Assembly (NCBI RefSeq): GCF_017877355.1
Contig: NZ_JAGIPR010000016.1
Location: 1 to 64,000 of the forward strand
DNA: 64,000 bases
Direction of reading: 5' to 3'
From: Chryseobacterium jejuense
GTDB taxonomy: Bacteria > Bacteroidota > Bacteroidia > Flavobacteriales > Weeksellaceae
The notes beneath the pieces were generated by a model that did no database searches, was not told the origin of the DNA, and saw only the letters and a program-made list of their open reading frames with translations. How positions within the stretch are numbered: position 1 is the stretch's first letter; every line of letters begins with the position of its first letter. A program made the position numbers and the translations under genes. Shown one piece after another: positions 63,042 through 64,000 of this stretch.

Positions 63042-64000
63042 CTATTTCCTAACAGGAGTCCTGAATTCGCCATAACCTATCAATCCATCATAATTTCGTC
63101 CGAAAGGAGCATAGTAAAGAAATGCCTGATAAAGATTTTCTGTCTGCCAGAAATTACCATTCACTTCTCCAAAATCTAAAGGTGCATCTCCTTGTTTCGT
63201 TGCAAGAACATAATTATAAAATCCTTGCTTTAGGAATAATTTGGCAACATATTGCTTCGTTGCTGCATCATACTGCATTTGGTTGTCTTTGCTGGGTTTA
63301 AAATTATTAAATCCACCCAGAATATAAATATCTTTATCTACCGGATCTGATTCAAGATAAAAATACACCCATGAATAGTCTGCTTCTCTTTCAGCATCTC
63401 TTTCTCTTCCCAGGTCATTTCTTCTGTAATACCAGGCTCCGTTTACATCGGGCTGATATTGATAGTTTAAAGGAAATGCCCATATCGGATGTAAATAGGT
63501 ATGATTAGCATCATCTTTTACTTCTACCGCACGAACCATATCTGCTGCGATGGTCATATTCTTATTATCAAAATAATAAAATTCATTGTCTCCAGGAAAA
63601 ACAAGATTCATCTGTTGGAAAAGCAATTGGTTCCCCAAAACAGTACTTGGTTTCAGATTAGAAATCACCATATTCGGATTGTTATTCTGCATCACATTCA
63701 AGCTCATGGAGTTGACATTGGAAGAAAGATCACCCACTTTTGGTAGAGCCTTTATTTCTACTCTTTGATTGATATTGGGATTCTTGGCATCTGCAATCCT
63801 TGAAACATTAACCCCAAGGGAAGCAGCATCTTCTACCAGATAGAAACGTCTTTTGAATAGTGGTTTGTCTGCAGAATCCTTATAAACGATCAACTCAAAG
63901 TTTCCTGATATTTTCGGCTGTATTTTATCATTGGGGAAAGTTAGTTTATAATGAGTATATGCCTGTAAAGTATTGAAAGAATATTGAAACTTATCCAGTA
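63042..64000 (-). CDS. Type IX secretion system plug protein (DUF5103), N-terminus outside the window
   Basis: The frame is open from the right edge (…LDKFQYSFNTLQAYTHYKLT at the edge) to the stop at 63042, giving about 319 residues of the C-terminal part. It includes PKISGNFELIVYKD before a TTG once mistaken for a start. The DUF5103 pattern is clear: RRFYLVEDAASLGVNVSRIA, PLNYQYQPDVNGAWYYRRND, YSWVYFYLESD and DKDIYILGGFNNF, ending GYGEFRTPVRK. DUF5103 proteins are the 'plug' of the SprA translocon in T9SS, closing the barrel while no cargo passes. Its neighbour is a T9SS-tailed protease. Confidence 0.9.
   Translation of the reverse strand, partial: LDKFQYSFNTLQAYTHYKLTFPNDKIQPKISGNFELIVYKDSADKPLFKRRFYLVEDAASLGVNVSRIADAKNPNINQRVEIKALPKVGDLSSNVNSMSLNVMQNNNPNMVISNLKPSTVLGNQLLFQQMNLVFPGDNEFYYFDNKNMTIAADMVRAVEVKDDANHTYLHPIWAFPLNYQYQPDVNGAWYYRRNDLGRERDAEREADYSWVYFYLESDPVDKDIYILGGFNNFKPSKDNQMQYDAATKQYVAKLFLKQGFYNYVLATKQGDAPLDFGEVNGNFWQTENLYQAFLYYAPFGRNYDGLIGYGEFRTPVRK

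Noticed and set aside
1..64000. CRISPR arrays, tRNA or rRNA genes, prophage, toxin-antitoxin or restriction modules
   Set aside because: No regularly spaced repeats, no tRNA T-loop/anticodon patterns outside genes, and no phage structural, toxin or restriction enzyme motifs were seen.

Overview
The window looks like chromosomal DNA of a Chryseobacterium-like flavobacterium (Bacteroidota). The signs are AT-rich coding sequence, promoters of the TAnnTTTG (-7) type with an upstream TTG, type IX secretion (T9SS) C-terminal sorting tails, a flavastacin-type astacin protease, the Bacteroidota families DUF4290, DUF4295, DUF4876 and DUF6850, and a T9SS 'plug' protein. The genus is inferred from protein character, not from a marker gene. 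I saw no rRNA, tRNA or CRISPR array.

Layout. 1-1.8 kb is a scarred accessory edge: one end of an IS3-type element with the first codons of its orfA, a small lipoprotein, an XRE regulator whose start is frame-disrupted, and a small orphan protein. 1.8-11 kb holds katG, a c-type haem-binding protein with a DCC thiol oxidoreductase, a secreted alpha-amylase, DUF4290-murA, a lone NIL-domain protein and a YiiX-like hydrolase. 11-21 kb has an OmpR/histidine-kinase pair, an EamA exporter and a four-gene mgtC / metal-RND operon (adaptor, pump, outer-membrane channel). 21-26 kb has a T9SS-secreted adhesin-like protein and an aminotransferase-lipoprotein-murB operon. 26-33 kb is one operon of TonB receptor, DUF4876 lipoprotein, DUF6850 beta-barrel and di-haem peroxidase, driven by a promoter bracketed by a perfect 15-bp inverted repeat. 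33-43 kb is mostly housekeeping: proC, lnt, rpmB-rpmG-DUF4295, a secreted RidA, ftsY, sppA, folK. 43-47 kb is a tandem array of three OmpA-like proteins, two of them nearly identical over the barrel. 47-64 kb has recQ, fmt, a Crp/Fnr regulator, a DHBP synthase with a degenerate GTP cyclohydrolase II half, a luciferase-like oxidoreductase, an astacin, a Pif1/RecD-like helicase, a gamma carbonic anhydrase, an Nfu protein with a duplicated N-domain, an FMN reductase, hemH, an M4 protease and the start-truncated T9SS plug gene.

Themes. Envelope biogenesis (murA, murB, lnt, OmpA array, sppA), T9SS cargo next to a T9SS component, and iron/haem/metal handling (haem-binding protein, katG, TonB-peroxidase operon, hemH, Nfu, metal RND) recur. 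Intergenic gaps carry several dispersed repeat families. One GGAAGCTGGAGGCTGGAAG-type family often occurs as inverted pairs, and one heptamer array overlaps the stop codons of two unrelated genes. The best candidates for under-described biology are the TonB/DUF4876/DUF6850/peroxidase operon with its flanked promoter, the lone NIL protein with its palindromic operator, and the repeat families. All functions are read from motifs by eye; no database search was run.
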